This document shows, one piece after another, positions 5,830-6,849 of a stretch of 6,849 bases of DNA (position 1 is its first letter; every line of letters starts with the position of its first letter). The translations under genes and the position numbers were made by a program. Source of the DNA: an uncultured Ruminococcus sp. Lineage in GTDB: Bacteria; Bacillota; Clostridia; Oscillospirales; Ruminococcaceae. The notes beneath the pieces are model-generated. The model was not told the origin of the DNA. It was given only the letters and a program-made list of their open reading frames with translations, and made no database searches. The stretch spans positions 1 to 6,849 of the forward strand of contig CACYBC010000044.1 of assembly GCA_902772615.1 (NCBI GenBank), read 5' to 3'.

Positions 5830-6849
5830 ATGCTGAATATCACTCAAGACCAGGCAAGGCAGTTTATCCTGATCAAACAGGGACTGCTGGGGAAGCACCG
5901 TTTTGTCGGCAAAGACGGTGCCTACGGCTATGTGCGCCAGGCGGGATGTCTGCAGTACGATCCGGTGGATGTCTGCGGGAGGAACGCCGAGCTCACCCTC
6001 CAGTCACGTGTCAAGGGGTTCAGAAAACAGATGCTGGATGATCTGCTCTACAAAGACCGCAGACTCGTGGATTATTCGGACAAGGAGCTCTCTATATGGC
6101 CCAGCGAGGACTGGCCTTATTTCTCATCCTACAGGAAACGCAGCATTGAACACGGGATGAAGTTCGACGGCATGTCCGAGCTGGAGATGAAGGCTGTCGA
6201 ATACATCAGGGAGCACGGACCGGTCAGCAGCGATACCCTGCCCATAGAAGGAAAGATCTTCTGGCATTCCTCCATGCACTGGAGCGGCAACTGGGAAAAG
6301 CAGTCGCAGGCGGCGAGATCCGTTCTGGAACAGTTGTATACCGACGGAATACTGCTGATCCACCACAAGAGCGGTTCCAGAAAGTTCTATGATCTTGCTG
6401 AGAGATACCTGCCTTCAGAACTGCTTAATGCTCCGGATCCATTTGAAGATGAGGCCGCATTTCTGGACTGGCGCATTCTCAGGAGGATCGGGGCTGCAGG
6501 AATGATGTGGAACAGACGCTCTGATGCGTGGCTCGGGATCGGAATGACTGCTCAGCAGAGGGAAGAGGCCTTTGAACGGCTCGAGACACAGGGGAAACTT
6601 ACTAGAGCCGCAGCCGGATCGATGCGGCACCCTCTGTTCATGTTGTCCACCGACCTGCCGTTGATGGAGAAGGTAATCGGAGGACAGGCTGATACCGGAC
6701 CGAGACTTGAGTTCCTTGCTCCGCTGGATCCGATGATCTGGGACCGCAGGCTTATAGAAGCTCTCTGGGGATTCAGGTATTCATGGGAGATCTACGCCCC
6801 GGCTTCCAGAAGGCAGTACGGATATTATGTTCTTCCCATACTGTACGGA
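5830..6849 (+). CDS. YcaQ/AlkX-like DNA glycosylase, HTH_42 winged-helix family (3' partial)
   Basis: An open frame of 340 codons runs from ATG 5830 to the window edge without a stop. The family (PF06224; E. coli YcaQ/AlkX, Streptomyces AlkZ) consists of winged-helix DNA glycosylases that unhook interstrand crosslinks and remove bulky alkylated bases. The N-terminal part has GCLQYDPVDV (39-48), then ELTLQSR (54-60). Q42-Y43-D44 fits the Q-hydrophobic-D catalytic motif of the YcaQ branch, although Tyr is aromatic where an aliphatic residue is more usual; AlkZ enzymes have Q-x-Q. The C-terminal signature FLAPLDPMIWDRR (295-307) with LWGFRYSWEIYAPASRRQYGYYVLPILYG (312-340) is clear. Full-length relatives are about 400 residues, so some 50-80 residues are missing. 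No earlier in-frame start exists after the TGA at 5764, and the ribosome binding site is weak. It diverges from azlC. Older annotations would call it a winged-helix protein of unknown function. Confidence 0.88.
   Translation, partial: MLNITQDQARQFILIKQGLLGKHRFVGKDGAYGYVRQAGCLQYDPVDVCGRNAELTLQSRVKGFRKQMLDDLLYKDRRLVDYSDKELSIWPSEDWPYFSSYRKRSIEHGMKFDGMSELEMKAVEYIREHGPVSSDTLPIEGKIFWHSSMHWSGNWEKQSQAARSVLEQLYTDGILLIHHKSGSRKFYDLAERYLPSELLNAPDPFEDEAAFLDWRILRRIGAAGMMWNRRSDAWLGIGMTAQQREEAFERLETQGKLTRAAAGSMRHPLFMLSTDLPLMEKVIGGQADTGPRLEFLAPLDPMIWDRRLIEALWGFRYSWEIYAPASRRQYGYYVLPILYG

Noticed and set aside
5763..6041. 92-codon plus-strand open frame beginning before the YcaQ-like gene
   Set aside because: It overlaps the YcaQ-like gene in another frame, is Arg/Cys-rich with no domain, and its ATG coincides with the predicted transcription start.
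1..6849. CRISPR array, insertion sequence, tRNA/rRNA or phage-defence cassette
   Set aside because: No spaced direct repeats, transposase or integrase motifs, tRNA-like cloverleaf or defence-family domains were seen on either strand.

Overview
The window reads as a chromosomal segment of an anaerobic, Gram-positive-type bacterium, most likely a Clostridia-like member of Bacillota. This is inferred from strong purine-rich ribosome binding sites, frequent AGA/AGG and ATA codons at roughly balanced base composition, a membrane-anchored GH25 lysozyme, an azlCD exporter, and an aldo/keto reductase carrying a two-cluster ferredoxin tail. No mobile element, CRISPR array, tRNA or rRNA is visible, and the gene content looks ordinary.

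Layout. Bases 1-45 are the glycine-rich C-terminal end of an upstream plus-strand gene, followed by a long terminator-like hairpin (53-98). A plus-strand pair follows: a membrane-anchored GH25 muramidase (152-1210) and an M50 site-2-protease-like membrane peptidase (1214-2350), 3 bp apart. A bidirectional terminator (2367-2391) separates this pair from the minus-strand genes. Reading leftward from about 5735, those genes are azlC (4887-5615), azlD (4592-4894), an S33-type alpha/beta hydrolase (3615-4577) and the aldo/keto reductase with ferredoxin domain (2407-3525). azlC and azlD overlap by 8 bp and the hydrolase starts 14 bp after azlD, so these three look like one operon. The reductase lies 89 bp further on behind its own candidate promoter. 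At the right edge a YcaQ/AlkX-like DNA glycosylase starts at 5830 on the plus strand and runs off the window.

How the genes may work together. The GH25 and M50 pair probably acts at the cell envelope. AzlC and AzlD are the large and small subunits of a branched-chain amino acid exporter, and the co-transcribed hydrolase has the HGGPG signature of proline iminopeptidases, so a peptide-hydrolysis plus amino-acid-efflux unit is a reasonable inference. The azlC and glycosylase genes diverge from a compact intergenic region with back-to-back candidate promoters and two short perfect dyads, the best regulatory target in the window. I found no clearly novel system; the findings are modest hypotheses.
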